Shown: positions 31,801 to 45,500, numbered from the stretch's first letter. The stretch is 64,000 bases of DNA from Cricetomys ansorgei (GCA_026225945.1 JAMJFZ010001258.1:15173001-15237000); one strand, 5' to 3'. The notes: generated by a model not told the origin, from the sequence alone. Made by a program: numbers and translations.

Positions 31801-34236
31801 ACCTACCCTGAGAGGCCGTCTCTTAAGAAGTCTCGTGACCTTCTGGAGTGTCTCCCTAGGGTAGGGAGTTGAGGAAACGGGAGTGGAAGCAGATGTTACA
31901 TGGCAGACAGGTGGGCAGGAGAGAGAGGGTGACCCCTGAATCTAGAAGGAACTGGACTAGAGCCAGCGCTGTGCCCTCTGCAGGAGGCCAAGCACCAAAG
32001 GCTAGCTGAGAGCCTCGAGGCTGCCCTTCTTCAGCCCAAACCAAGCCTGAGCCAGGGCCAGTCGGTGTCAAGGTATCTGGCCCCCACCTCTCTCACCTGG
32101 GAGTCTGTCGGGCTTCCCCTCCCGGGACCGTGGTGTGAGGAACCTCCAGTCACAGTAAGTGGAAGTCTGCCTGCCCTTCTTGGAAAAGCAGAGGAGAGAG
32201 GAGAACATGACACCTCCATTGATCCCTAGAGGAAAGGGAGCCTTCCCTATCTTATCAACCTCTCTTCACTCTTCAATTAGAATCAGCCGAGATTGGTCTC
32301 TCTCCTACCCATCGTCTAACCCAGGAAGGAGGAGGGGAAAGAGTTAGGAGGAGGGTGAGGTCTGCGGCAGGCGCTCTGCAGATAACCATCCTGACCTCTG
32401 GTCTCATCCATACACAGGCTGCCTCTGAGGTCACAGGTAAGCACAACCAATGCTATGGCCACCAGTTCGCCTAATTCCACACACATGTGACAAACTCCTC
32501 TCCAACAGAGCAATGTACTCTCTCACACGGGCCCATACTCCCAGATACAGGCATGCTCCCAGATTGTGTCAGAACCTTTTGAAGACCTGACCTGATCCTT
32601 CCCCGTTGACCCACTAGAGCATCTACTGTCCTTTTGACCTGCATGCTCTGGACAGCATTCAGTAGCATCCAAAACAAGCACACTGCCCAAGCCATGGCAG
32701 GGATTCTGGCTTTGGGACCAAACAGTCCAGCCAGCTAGAAGCTTTCTAAATAAAACCACCAGCTCCCAGTTTGACAAGCCTGACTCCTTGAGAGCTCCCA
32801 GGGATGCTAGGCCAGCCTCCCAGGCTATGAAAGCCAGGTTTCACTAGAAACCACCATTCCACATACTCTCTGAACAAACAGAGCCACATAGAGGCCCCCC
32901 GGCCAGGTCCATCGGCTTCTCTCAGGACTGCGTGATGAGCCTTGGAACAAAGACAAAGGCTGGCAGAATAAGGGGCAGTACTTGTGTTTGATTATCTCGG
33001 TGATCCATCAGACCCAACACTGTCTGCAAGACTCCTAAGCTTCTTCCCCTTCCTGACAGATATGGACTAGGCATCTGTACCCACAAAGATTCCAGGGCCA
33101 AAAGGGCATGTCAGAATCAGGAAAGGCACCCCCAGTTCTAGCTAGTTGCCATTTGCTTGAGCTCTGGGGCCCCTTTGTTGTCCCTTTATGCCCTGCTCTC
33201 TCTCCCAGGTCACTACATCCTTCCTCGTATTTCTCTGCTGTGCCGACAAGGTGAATAGTGTTCCCTTTCCAGCCAGCTGCCCTGCTGCATACCCTGCCAG
33301 GAACAGCCTGGCACATTCCCCCAGCTTCCTCTGCTCCCAGGCCACTGCAGAGGGAGCTCACCTCGGTCAGGCAAGCATATCAGGAAGTCTGGAGCAATGT
33401 GGCCCTAAGCTCCAGGTAGAAGGGTAGAAGGGACTCCACTGTGGAACCCCAGAAAGCAAGGACCGCCCTGCCTTCCTCTTGGCATCCCTCTCATGCTTTC
33501 CTGGGTCTGCCAATGCCAGCCAGTCACTGCCAGGGATATGCAGCATGCTGAGGGGCAGGTGGCCGCAGCCATGTTCACATTCCCATAACTCTCGCTGAGA
33601 AGGGACCATGAGACTGACCTTGAGATTTTTTGCCTGCAATGTCACTTCCTTTGCCCCTCCTCATGGTGGATACTTCTCCTCACCTGGTCTCTTCTTTTCT
33701 GCTTTGTCAGCTCAGGGTTTCTCAGAATGCCACCAGCCTGATCTACCAGCTCCCCTGGGCTCTGGCTTTCTCGAACCACATCCAAGAAGTGTCAGGGGAC
33801 CAAATGCCCCTTGTTTCCATTATGGTATCTCAGTCCTCTTCTCAACTGTAGCTGTGTGCTCTGCGCTCCAGTGCCAAATATCATCCAGGCCAAGGAAGCT
33901 ACCAGACCTCTTTCGCCTCTCAGCTTCTCACCTCCTCCGCCACTCGTGCAGTCTGTATTGCACCTGGTGTCCCCTCCATCACCCACAGCTCACCCACTCC
34001 TCCTCTAGCTAGAAGGAGCTCTACCATCTCCCATGGATAGCCCCAGGAGCTTCTGCACTGAGATGCAGGGGAAATGTCTGGACCTCTCACACCTGCTCTG
34101 AGGTCACCGCTCTTCTCTAAAGCAGAGACCAGCATATGGAGTTACACAGACCAGAGGCTGCCGACTGCTGGCCAAGACAGAATCAGACCCAACGTATGCT
34201 TTATTTGGTTAGTTCAGAGTTGTTAAAATTTGTCCT

Positions 34237-34269
34237 TTGCATCATGCAAAATCGTTTTGCATCATGCAA
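34237..34269. repeat. Short direct repeat
   Basis: The 13-bp word TTGCATCATGCAA occurs at 34237-34249 and 34257-34269, 20 bp apart. The second copy runs into a SINE head. Confidence 0.7.
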
Positions 34270-34350
34270 GATGGCCCAGCGGGTAAAGGCTTCTGCCATG
34301 CGACCCTGAAAACATGAGTTCACACCCTGGGACCCACAAGGTGGGGGGAG
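34262..34350 (+). mobile_element. Partial B2/B3-superfamily SINE
   Basis: CAAGATGGCCCAGCGGGTAA and CCCTGGGACCCACAAGGTGG are the 5' part of a tRNA-derived rodent SINE; the 3' part is lost at the next element. Confidence 0.6.
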
Positions 34351-34660
34351 AGGCTGGGGAGATGCCTCAGTGGTTTCGCTATGCAAGTGGCTATGAGGAC
34401 CAGAGAATTCAGATTCCCAACCCTCATAAATGCTGAGTAGGAGCAGAGGCCCACCTGCAATTCCAACCCCAGAAGACAGAGATAGGATCCCAGAGCAAGC
34501 TGGCTAGCAAGACCAGTCATATCAGCAAGCTCTGGGTTTGATTGAGAGACCTTTCCTCAATGAACAAAGTGGAAGGCTATGGAGGTTGTTTCCTGACATT
34601 AACCTTTGGCCTACACACATGTACACACACACACACACCCACAAAGAGAAAGAAGAGAGA
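34350..34660 (+). mobile_element. Long rodent tRNA-derived SINE with CA-rich end
   Basis: GAGGCTGGGGAGATGCCTCA begins the copy; AGCAAGCTGGCTAGCAAGACC, GGTTTGATTGAGAGACC and CCTTTGGCCTACACACATG follow in the order of a common murid SINE, and a CA/GA-rich tail closes it. The subfamily name is uncertain. Confidence 0.65.
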
Positions 34661-35518
34661 GAAAGGGAGGGAGAGAGACGCACACACAATATACAAAAAT
34701 TGGAGTTAGAATGAAAGGATATAATCAACTCCCAAAAGTTGTCTCAGGACCTCACCTTGTACACACAAGCAGTAAGTGTAAAACTGTCTCTGTGTCAATG
34801 CCTGCAGGTCGGGCCCATGCCTTGCAGCTCCTGTAGTCACCCGTGTACCTGTTCTGCCGGGGCCCTGAAATCACTGGTGTGTGGCCCTTGTGGCTGCAAG
34901 CATTTCCATCGCTGCTCTTGGTCCACACCAGCCTGGAGTTTGGAGCTCTACTCTCCTTTCTCACTTCCAAAGCCGAGCTCTCTAGAATAGATGACCACTT
35001 TGTATTCTCTCTCTCTCTCTTCCTCTCTCTCAATACAAAATATCTTCTCATCACATTGTCACTCAAGAAACACAAGAAAAGGACCTGGCATGTCCATGGC
35101 TTGAAGATAAGCTGTGGGTGGCCCAGTAACCACACCCATCTGCCCCCCTTCCAAGCGCCTTCCTTTCTTACCTGGTAGTTTCCGGGGACAGGGGTCTACT
35201 CTTTCTCCTTCAGGTCAGGCCATTTTCCTCTTTCTTCTCATATGCCGGGAGCTCCTCTCCCTAGCCCTCTAAGGAGTCCCCAAGCCACTGCTTCTGATAC
35301 TGAGCTCTATCTGGCTTCAAAGTCTTCTCCAGTTCTACATTATTTCACTTCTTATCTAGAACCTCTTTTCATTCCCTAGTACCTAGAAGGATCTGGAGTC
35401 TGGGCCTGGGTCCAACAAAGAGAAAGCTCTACTCATAACTGTGCCCCACTGTAGCTGCCACGCTTCATGCTGAATATGCCCCTCTCTGTCTCTCTGTCTC
35501 TCTGTCTCTCTCTCCCTC

Positions 35519-35521
<3 letters not shown>

Positions 35522-35567
<46 letters not shown>
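35522..35567. repeat. TG microsatellite
   Basis: About 23 TG units preceded by a CTCTGT-rich stretch from about 35480. Confidence 0.95.
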
Positions 35568-35568
<1 letters not shown>

Positions 35569-35574
<6 letters not shown>

Positions 35575-35687
35575 TTGTTTGTTTGTTTGAGACAGGATCT
35601 CAATATGTAGATCAGGCTAGCCTCAACCTCGTGGAGATCTTCCTTCCTGTGCTGGGATCAAAGGTATGAGCCTCCATGCCTGGTGTG
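35569..35687 (-). mobile_element. B1 SINE, minus orientation
   Basis: Complemented tail (TTTTTGTTTGTTTGTTTG), then GAGACAGGATCTCAATATG, GTGCTGGGATCAAAGG and CATGCCTGGTG, the complement of B1. Confidence 0.8.
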
Positions 35688-37134
35688 GATCACAGTTTGG
35701 GAGGAAAGTCTGTGCCTGGAAGAGCATGGTCTTGGCTACTGACGCAGCTGGTCCCTTACTAGCCCTTCCAATAGGCTTGGGCTTAAGTGTCAAAGTAAGG
35801 ATGAACATGATCATAAAAGTCTCCATCACAAAGGTGGCACCACGGTAGCAAAGACCTTGTACTGGGTTAACTGGACTTACAGAATATTGTAATACAAACA
35901 AAAATTGATGGGAAATTTGGCCCTAGGTTGTCTAATTGTGAATGGCACCATCTTTAGCCCCACTATACGACTGTTGCCACTTCAGGCAACAACACAGATG
36001 ACTGACTTGCTGATTCACCATTTGAACCGAGGACAAGGTGCTCAGCCTTGGACTGTAATGGTAGGTCACATGCCAGGGACTGTTTTCTTTGTTCTTTTGG
36101 CCTCGTCCTGTACCCAAGAGTAGATACGGCAGACACACAAGCACACACAATCTCCCACACAGAAGAGAACAACCTTTACTCTTATATGCCATTGTGCATA
36201 CATTCTAACTGCACCTTGATAACATCAAACCCAAAAATGTGACCAAGAGGAGAAAACCATCTCTGACCAGAGGCAGACGATAATCCCAGGAGACTTAACT
36301 TCTCTCCAACTAGTGTCTCCCTGGTCTGGGTACTGGTTGGGAGATACACAATCAGGTCTCAGGAACCCTTCTGCCTTCTCTGGGTGCTGCATTGGCCAGA
36401 GATGCCTCCACCTTGTGAACCTGAGCTCTGGACACCCGGTCTGATGAGGCAGGAGTATGAGAAGACACAGCAGAAATATATGAAATTGGCTGATCAGGTG
36501 GGCGATGTCTATTGGGTTCTTTTAAGGACATGGAAGGTGGCTACAGTGTATACAGTCTCCTCCTAATGCAAGAACTGCAAGCTCAGACAGCATTAAGAAC
36601 GGGTTTGGGAATGCCCTGAGCACTAAGGGCCTGCAGAGTAGCAGGGTCTGCAGCTGTGGGAATCTGAGAGTGGACAATGTGTTCCTGGGTTAAAGTGTTC
36701 CTTCATTAGCCCTACTGAGAAGACTGAGATGCAGGGTCCCCATCCCCCATGGGCTCATGCGAACCCCTTCTCCATGGTGCAGGCTTTGGGGAGAATGGTT
36801 AATCTGTACTGGTTACTACTACTGCGTCTCTGGCCAAAGCTGTGATGTTCTACCCGTCAAGTCTACCCCATCATGTTGACAATTGAGCCACCCTATGAGC
36901 ACTGCAAGCCCATCCCCAGCTGCCCTCTAGAACACGTGTTCCCACCACCCCAACATCCCATGCTGCCTCTCCTTCCCGAGGTTGACTGAGCAGCAATTCC
37001 TCGCCTATGCCAATAAACATACAGAGCTCCTGCTCTTCCTGCCTTCCCAGTCTCCCCTTCTCCAGGAGCCCCTGCTTCCCTTCTCAAGGAGCTGCTCCTG
37101 CCTGGCACCATCTCCACTTGGCTAATTCCCCTTG

Positions 37135-37440
37135 TGGCCCCTCTATTGAACTGTTGTGTTGTCCATTTCCCTGTGACAAGGGCTCTGGTTACAGAGTTAT
37201 TGATTGGTTTCATGCAGACAGATGGGCCCTTCCTGGCTCCCATCGAAATCCCTGGCTGTATGGGCTGATTGTTGCCTCTCAGGGTATAGGATTGCGCCAG
37301 AGACCACCCTCCACACAGTCTCCTTTGCCCGGGCTGTGGATGGTAATAAATGGAGTCAGCCTGAACGATAATAAAAGCAATCGAGTAGGTTACCTGTGCA
37401 GACACAAGATTTATGCCTCCTCATATTTGATGTGATTGTT
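37135..37440. promoter_or_regulatory. Enhancer-like block in intron 3
   Basis: TTATTGATTGGTTTCATGC, GGGCTGATTGTTGCC, GATGGTAATAAATGGAGTC, CGATAATAAAAGCAATCGAG. Repeat-free, with TGATTG and TAAT cores and a few CpGs. Confidence 0.35.
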
Positions 37441-37755
37441 TTATTGAGTTCTCAGAACAGTTGAGACTTTGTTTATTTTGGGGTTCCCCCTCTCTCTTCC
37501 TCTTTATATCACCTTCTAAACCCAAGCTGGAGTTTTTGTTAGGATAACCCTTCATCTTTTCATCTTCTCTAAAGTTGCCAGCTGAGATAGGAACTCGAGA
37601 CAACTAACCACCGAAAACTTGTGCTGTTGCCTGAATTACCACAAGCCAACCAACAGGAGACAGTCGGCCCAAGAGGCCCAGGCTAGACCACTGTAGAAAC
37701 AAAGGTGGGTTCTGCAGGAAGACAACTCCAGCCTGTGTTAAAGAATTAAATCAAG

Positions 37756-37935
37756 GGCAGCAAGATGGCTTAGTGGGTAAAGGAGCCTGCTGCCAAGCCT
37801 GACGAACTAACTTCGATTCCCAGAACCCACGTGGTAGAAAGAGAGAACCAGCTTCCCGCCGGTTGTCCTCTGACCTGCACGTGAGTACTAAGGTAGGTGT
37901 GGCCCCCCACTAAATAAACAAATATAAACGAAGTA
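37756..37935 (+). mobile_element. B2/B3-superfamily SINE, near full length
   Basis: GCAAGATGGCTTAGTGGGTA, CTTCGATTCCCAGAACCC, TTGTCCTCTGACCTGCACG and the tail CTAAATAAACAAATATAAA appear in order. Confidence 0.75.
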
Positions 37936-40599
37936 TGAAACATTAAAAACACAAGAAACAGCTCAACAACCATGCCTGTTTCACATGCCTCTCCAGGGAT
38001 GGGTGACCAGAAGAGCACAGATGCCCTCTAGGAAAAAAAATAGGCGAACATGGCTTTGAGACAGAAATCACAGAGAAGAAACCACTTGCGGCCTGTGTGT
38101 GAGACCTAGAGTCCCAAGACACATTCTCTGTCCTTATTTTTCTCATTCCTCTTTGGGATGAAGTCTTTTTCTAACTCACTGGCTCACCCTGGCTCTTTGC
38201 CCTGACACCAACAGTGGTGACAGCCAAACAGCTGCAAAAATCTAGAGATGTGGCAAGCAACGCCACCCCCTGCCCCAGCTCCCATACCAAGCCGTATAAA
38301 GAGTCAAATCTAAGTGAACTAGACCTGGGTTTCAGAGGCAGAAGCAGATGTGTTGGTCTAGGGTGTGTTTCTAGAATTCCCATGGCTGAGATTAGTGACT
38401 ATCAGCTTACTTGGAAAAACAAGTGGTAAACCACTGCCCACCTCCAGACCAATGACAAACACCCGTGAATTACACATCAGGAACACCTGAGTGACACAGA
38501 CTGGCATTGCCTAACACAGCTCTGAGGCTACAGCCTTCTTGAGGCCAAGCAAGGAGGAAAGTGCTCACTTCAAGTCAAATAGGCTAAGGAGGAATACCGA
38601 GGTCATCGGTGACTGGTGAGCCCCAAGAGCCCACTGCAATGATCTAAGGGTACAGAGTCCCTGGCCCCAAAAAGCATTGACTAGCCTCGAGAAGTTCATC
38701 AGCTGGCTCAGAGACCACACCCAGAGAGTCTTCAGTAGCCTTGGACTCCATCTGGGTTCCTGTCATTCTTTTGAAGAAGTGGTCTCTGCCCAGGGAAATA
38801 GTCCGACCCTAAGACTCAAGCTTTATCATCAGGAAAATCCTTCCTGTCTGGTCGATAACTCAACCCGATGAGGCAACATGGGTCTTCCATCTCTACCCTG
38901 CCCCCAGGTCATTTGCCACGCAAGGGTTTCAATCTGAAGTCACCTGTTTACAAACTGTCCCCAACAGCGAAGCTACACAGCTGAAGAGCCGGCATCTCCA
39001 CGCTCGGCTGTAAGTAGCCCAGTACTTATGATTCAATAAATTCCATGACCTGGTCAGAGCTAAGATTTTAGCCAGTGGTCTTAGGGTGTGGGTGGCTCCT
39101 TACCACACCTTTGGCCCAGAGAGGCATTTCTATGAGGATTTTCCAGGGGAGAACTCAGATTGGACTGCCAAGACCTTATCGTGACAGGATCAGAGAATGC
39201 CAAAACCATTTTTAAAGCATGAAAAGCAATTTAGTTTATAGCCATAACAGCATATTTCAAGTGCGGCGACAGCATCTGTTTGGGGGAGGAGAAGAGGAAA
39301 ACCTTTGGCTCAGGTGGGGAGCAGGTGTAGACTTCCTTTCTTGCCAACGCTGGCTCCTGAGCAGGCTTACTTGGGACGCGTATGTATGTACATATGTATG
39401 TATACATACATAGATTTATAAGTATAGCCAACAATAACAGCAGCACAGGTGGACAACCTCCCATTCCCAAGGCTCTGAACTTGGCAGTCCCCACTTCCCA
39501 GTGAATACCACTCTCTATACACAGGAAAATCTACAGCTCCTTCCTACAGCGAGTGAGAATTCTCAAAGCAGGAAGGCCCAAGTTCCTGATACACCCAGCA
39601 CCAGCAGGAATGCCATACCTTTATGGAGCATTTGCTCCATAAGAGGATCCAGAAGAAGGCTCCAAAAGAACCCTTCAGAAAAGAGCACCTATAGGAATGA
39701 TGTCTGGGGTGCCCAGACGTCCCATGACACACTGGGAAGCCCCAAACAATCTTTCCAAAATATCAGCCATGGAAGGATTTTTCCCAAAGGAAAATTAAAA
39801 ACAGCCTGACTGAACCCATTGACAAAGCAAGTCTTGAGCCTAACTGGAGAGCCAGGGCTGCCACGCTGCTGCTGGCTCTCTTCTCCTGAGCTCACGCTCC
39901 ATCCACCTTTAGCAATGGCTCTTTCTCCACACCCAAAGGAAGTCTGTATGCACCTTGGGTAACAGACCCTGTGCCCAGCAGCTCTGATTCTGTCAGAGCT
40001 GTCAGGTGCGGGCTGTTCTTTCCCTAATGCCCATGTCATGAGCAGCTAGTCTACTTTCTTCCAGTTTGGTAGACATGCCTTCAGACCTCTGGAGTTTGAT
40101 GTTAAAGTCACTTGTCCTCTGAACTCTATAAGTTTTTAGGATGAAACAGCCTCAAACTTGTGCCTAAACCAGCTACTTTTAAAAGTACCCCAGCCATCTG
40201 TGGATATGTGTGTGTGTCGGGGGGGGGGGTTAGTTGGGGGGTCAGACAGGGAGGGTGCGAGGTAGGGTTCCCACCACAACCCACTCAAAAGAAGCATATC
40301 ATTGTACCTGAGTATGTCTTGGGCTCTCCCAAAGCTGGAAATTTCCATCAGAGCCAGTAAGCATTATCTCCAAAATAGTCCCCAGAACACCACCACCTAG
40401 CCTAGAGAGATTGCTCCTCAGCCCAACCACTCTTGGCTCAGCTACTCTCTTCCCAAGACCTAACTCACAGCAGGAAGCACCAGCTGCTCTAGAGGCAGCC
40501 TCTAGGCTCCAATGGGGAAAGCTCTGTCCCCTCCTAACTGCCACCCCTGCCTCAATGCCCAAGCTTCCCCAGCCTCCTGACTCTTAAATGCAAAGAGCA

Positions 40600-41060
40600 C
40601 TAATTGCTTTCTGAAACCACCAGTGTTTTTCCCCAGCTCTTTTGGAAAGTATCTGAATGTCAAACAGCCACACATTTCCAGTACCTGGCTGAGCCAGGCC
40701 CAGGGAGCTGGAGAGTTTCGGAGGGTGTATAATTAGCTGATCAGTATTATGTTACCCTGTTCATAACTGAATAACCATTTTAATACAGATGGCACACACT
40801 GGGATAATTTCTGGGGTCGCCTTGCAGTACGTTACAGCACGAGAGTGGCAGAGGGAATCTTCTTTAGCCAAGGTACATTCTAGCAGCTAATTTTACCTGC
40901 TGTTTTCAGGATGATTTGGGATAATTCCATATCATTTGCAAAATATTAAAAAAAGATAGGTGAAGCTAGTTGTAGGAAGAGGCACCATCTGAATTATTAG
41001 TTGTCCTGATAATAGGCCCATGAAGAGCACAAAGAATAACAGAGTATGAAACTCTTAACT
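40600..41060. promoter_or_regulatory. Enhancer-like block in intron 3 near exon 3
   Basis: GTATAATTAGCTGATCAG, GAATAACCATTTTAATACAG, AGCAGCTAATTTTACCTGC, GATAATTCCATATCATTTGC and GAATTATTAGTTGTCC sit in about 450 bp of repeat-free sequence. Many TAAT cores and balanced composition suggest a conserved element. Confidence 0.42.
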
Positions 41061-42108
41061 GTCTTCTCATTTGGGGGTGCCTGAGAATGGGGGGCCTTGT
41101 GTCTGACTGGAGCGTGACTTTTGCAGTCCAGAGTCTCTGCATACAATTGTCAGGCCGTACAGTTCTGCAATTATGAATTCAGTCTGGGTTCCTGCCTCGA
41201 GTGTTGCCTGCATGTTCTGTAGTCTGTAGTTAGATAGACACCCGGTCACACTGGCTGGGTGCATATGCATAGAGCATAGCCCTATGGTCTCCCAGACGGG
41301 ATACTGGAGTGATCTGGGGATTAAGAGACTTGTATCCCACAAGTTGAACTGACCAGAGCTTGGGTGGTCCCCTTGCTTCTGAACCTATCATTATGGAAAA
41401 GATTTAGACATCAAGATAGACATGCTTGGTGTGTGTGTGGGTGGTGCTTCTCCCAAGAGACGGCCACAGGGTCCCAGCTCTCACTCCCTGCCTGGCGTCC
41501 CTGTCCTTGTCCAACTCCTCTACTCTCTGCCAAGACCTGGCTGGTGGCTGGCATCTGCTCCGCAGGCCTGGATGCCAGTGCTTCTAGGCCGGAAATGTGT
41601 GTGGAGCTGGCTAGCGGGGCCTGGGCTCCTGGGAGGCAAGCTTTGTGGGAGTTGGCTGAAGGGGTAAAGGAGCCAGGACTCCGGCTGCCCCTGGGGATGG
41701 GTACACGACTTTAGAAAGAAAAGTCTGTTTGGAAGCGGTGAATAGACACTGGTCATTTTAAAGGCTTTGCTGTGGGCTGTGATTGTCTCTAGATCCCGAG
41801 GCGGGTAATCTTGGAGTCTTAATTACCACAAACACTTGGATTCATTTCCAGGACACCGGCGGGAGAAGCCTGGCAGAGAAAACCCAGCTCCGAATTGGAA
41901 AGAGCCCTGTCTGTCTGTCTATCTGTGTGTCCATTTGTCTATTTCTGCTTCCCGGGTCCATTTTCCTTGCCCAAAGGACTCCAGGCTGGGTGCTGAGAGG
42001 AAGGTTGAAGGCTGGACAGAGAGCAAAGACGGGCCCTGGGAGATGGGCCCAAGAGTCAGGCTTAGGGAACTGGAGCCCGGGCCTCCAGACCCAAGGAGGC
42101 TCCGCTCA

Positions 42109-42944
<836 letters not shown>

Positions 42945-43113
42945 CTGCCCAGGATTTTGCTGACACAGCCATGGCTGACCCGCAGCTGCCGGGAGATGTC
43001 ACAGGGCCGCACACCCTGGTGGGCCAGCTCCACGATGCGCTGCCTCACCACGTCGGGTAGGGGCCGGCCGTTCACAAACACCCCCCCGAGCTGGTTCACA
43101 CCCCCGTGCCCTG
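42945..43113 (-). CDS. Pax2: Pax2 exon 2: N-terminal half of the paired domain
   Basis: The exon codes for residues 15-70 plus two bases of codon 71, from [19 protein letters not shown] to CVSKILG. It holds the N-terminal (PAI) part of the paired domain, whose beta-hairpin and first helix-turn-helix contact DNA. The acceptor is a tandem ending CAGCAG: the first AG gives a 169-nt exon (Met-His-Pro-Gly-His), the second gives 166 nt starting at 43110 (Met-His-Arg-His). Both keep the frame. The donor is GTGAGG after AG at 42946-42945, splitting Arg71. A run of seven G on the coding strand (43081-43087) codes for Gly24-Gly25-Val26. It is intact and equals the wild-type length I know for this gene. 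Confidence 0.97.
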
Positions 43114-44614
43114 CTGGGGAGAGACAAGAAAAAAACACAACACCCCACACACAGCAGGGACCGGCCATTAGTCAGGGTCCGAGGCCCGCCACGTGCGAAG
43201 GGAGCAGGCAGGGCTAAGGGGCATATCCCGGGGCTCGGGGAGAAAGGTAGGCTTAGTGGGCGCGTGGGATAGAGGAGGATTGGATGTCAGAACCCAGCGA
43301 GCTATAAGAGCGCAGAAGCTGGGCGAGGGGAGAACCCGCCTCTCAGACCAGTGCGCAGTAGAGGAGAAAGTGCAGGAAGAGCGGAGAAGCCCAGAGAACA
43401 GAGGGTGGTGGGAGGACGACAAAGGAGAAATAATGTCAGCTGGGATGAAAGCAGGGAGGTGAGCAGAGGAAGGACCGGGCCAGAGACAGTACTGACCGAC
43501 TGGGAACCCGCCTGCGCCGCAGGCTAGGCGCGGCTTGGGTTTCGCTAGGGCTTGGAGCCAAATGGTTTTGGAGGGTCGGGGTCCTCTAGACTCAGCTCAG
43601 CAGAGTTTTCAACACAGAGAGGGACTAAGTCAGTCACAACCCTTTCACCTTCGCTGCCTACTTCTCCCCTCTCTCCTTGTATCTGTTTTTAATTGTAACC
43701 ATACGGTTTCCCATTTCCCTGTTTTTCATTCTGTTTTTATCGGGAGTTTCCCTATTTCCTTTATGCTTTCTGTCTTCCGATATTTTGAAGCATATTTCCC
43801 CTCTGCATCCCTAATGTCTAGGGCGGAAGGAAATCTAGGTGGAGGAGGGATGGCAGAAGCCGTAGTAGCTCGGGATCGGCTGCGCTCAGAGACCGCGAGG
43901 CGGCTGAGCGTCTCGCTCTCCCCGGCAGCGACTGAAGAACGCGGGCTGCTGGGGTTCGCTTGCCTACCACGCCGCACCCGGCTGGAGCCCCAGACCCCTA
44001 CCCCAGGTGGCATGGCAGGGACAGCTCCCGAGGGCTTCGGACCCAGAGACACGCGTGTTGCCAGTCTAAACCAATTCAGGACCCTCTGATTGCTCAGACC
44101 TCGGCAGCTGCCCAGGAAAACCAACAGCAAGGGTGGATGTTCCACCCGCCAGATCAGAGCCCTTGGTTTCCAGTCCAACTGGGCGGGGGCTCCAAACCTG
44201 GAAGCCGAGAAGGCCACCGGGTGCCGGGTGCCAGGCTCGAGGCCGCTGCCGGGTGCCCCATTCTCTGCGGCCTAAAGCTGCCTAGAGATCCCGCTCCTAG
44301 AGCGGTTAACCTGCAGCCGCAGTTACTCAGCAATCCAACCGTAGAGACCAGTGGCGGCGGAGTCAGGCCAGAAGAGCTCTGGTCCCTGCAGCCACTGTCC
44401 CAGGGCCTCAATCGGGTTTCGGAGAAAGCGGGCACATTCCGTGCCCCCTCTGTCTCTCCCCCATCTCTTTCTGGGGAGACCAAAACAAGCTTGGGAGAAA
44501 CCCCTAGGCAGAGGCCTCTAATCCAGAGGCTGCCGGAGGCCAAACCTTTTATCTTAAAACCCCCATCCCTATAGTCTCCCCATCCTTGGTCCCACTCTTC
44601 GCCCCTCCCCTCCC

Positions 44615-44725
44615 TACGAACCCCGACCATCAATAATTTAGGCCCCGGGAGAACTCGCGTTACCGGTATGAAAAGGCGGCAGCTGCGGGCAGATTAAAGA
44701 TGAATAATTCAGCCTCACCGGGCTC
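44615..44725. promoter_or_regulatory. Enhancer-like block in intron 1
   Basis: GACCATCAATAATTTAGGCC, CTCGCGTTACCGGTATG and AGATTAAAGATGAATAATTC form an AT-containing island inside GC-rich sequence. Confidence 0.35.
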
Positions 44726-45179
44726 CGGGCCCGGCCCCTCTGCCCCAATCTATGGGATAGGGATTGCAACGGGACACGGCCGGAGTTCAGGGCCGATGGT
44801 CCGCAGAGGGTCGGCGCTGAATCGGGCCTGGAAAGCGCTACTGCCGCTGGCGCCGACCCGGGCCGAAGCTGCTCGCCCGCCAGTCAGCCGCCTCGCCGGC
44901 CTGCGCAGAACCTCTCTCCCTTCCTTCGACCACCTTCGGCTGGCTTTGCCCCTCTTTGATTTTCGAAGTGGTTCCTTGCTACTGGTCCCGACTGGCGGGT
45001 CCCGGAAGCAACCCTCAAGAAAACTGAGCGAGGCAGTGGCAGCAGGGCCCGAGACTGAGGCCGGCCGCCTGGGTGAACCGGCGTGTGGACCCAGCTTCAT
45101 TCCCTTCGAAAAGGAGCTGGGCATCCGGGCCCGGCTGAGAGACCCGCAGCGGCTCCAAGTCCCTCGCTTGGGTTTCCTT

Positions 45180-45500
45180 TACCTACAAATTATTTAGGGA
45201 ACTATGTTTTATTCCAGGAGCGGTTTTTAAAAAATCGTCCTGTAAAGCTAAATATGTGCTGAGAAAACAAACAAAACCCGGCTGTGGCTCTCTCTTCTTG
45301 GATCACGGCTTAAAGCACAGACCAAGGCTAAGTCTAAAAAGTTACCTTGTGGAAAGTTACAAACTGTCCTTAATTATTAATCTATAGATGGGGAGGGCTT
45401 TTCTACTTAGAATATTATTTATCTTTTTTAGGCAAGGGGAAATACCTGACAAATAGTTTTCCAAGCTAAAGACCTGTCATGAATTAGATAAATTCAAAAT
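45180..45500. promoter_or_regulatory. Enhancer-like block in intron 1
   Basis: About 320 bp of repeat-free AT-rich sequence after a CpG-rich zone: ACAAATTATTTAGGG, TCCTTAATTATTAATC, CATGAATTAGATAAATTC. TAAT cores recur. Confidence 0.38.
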
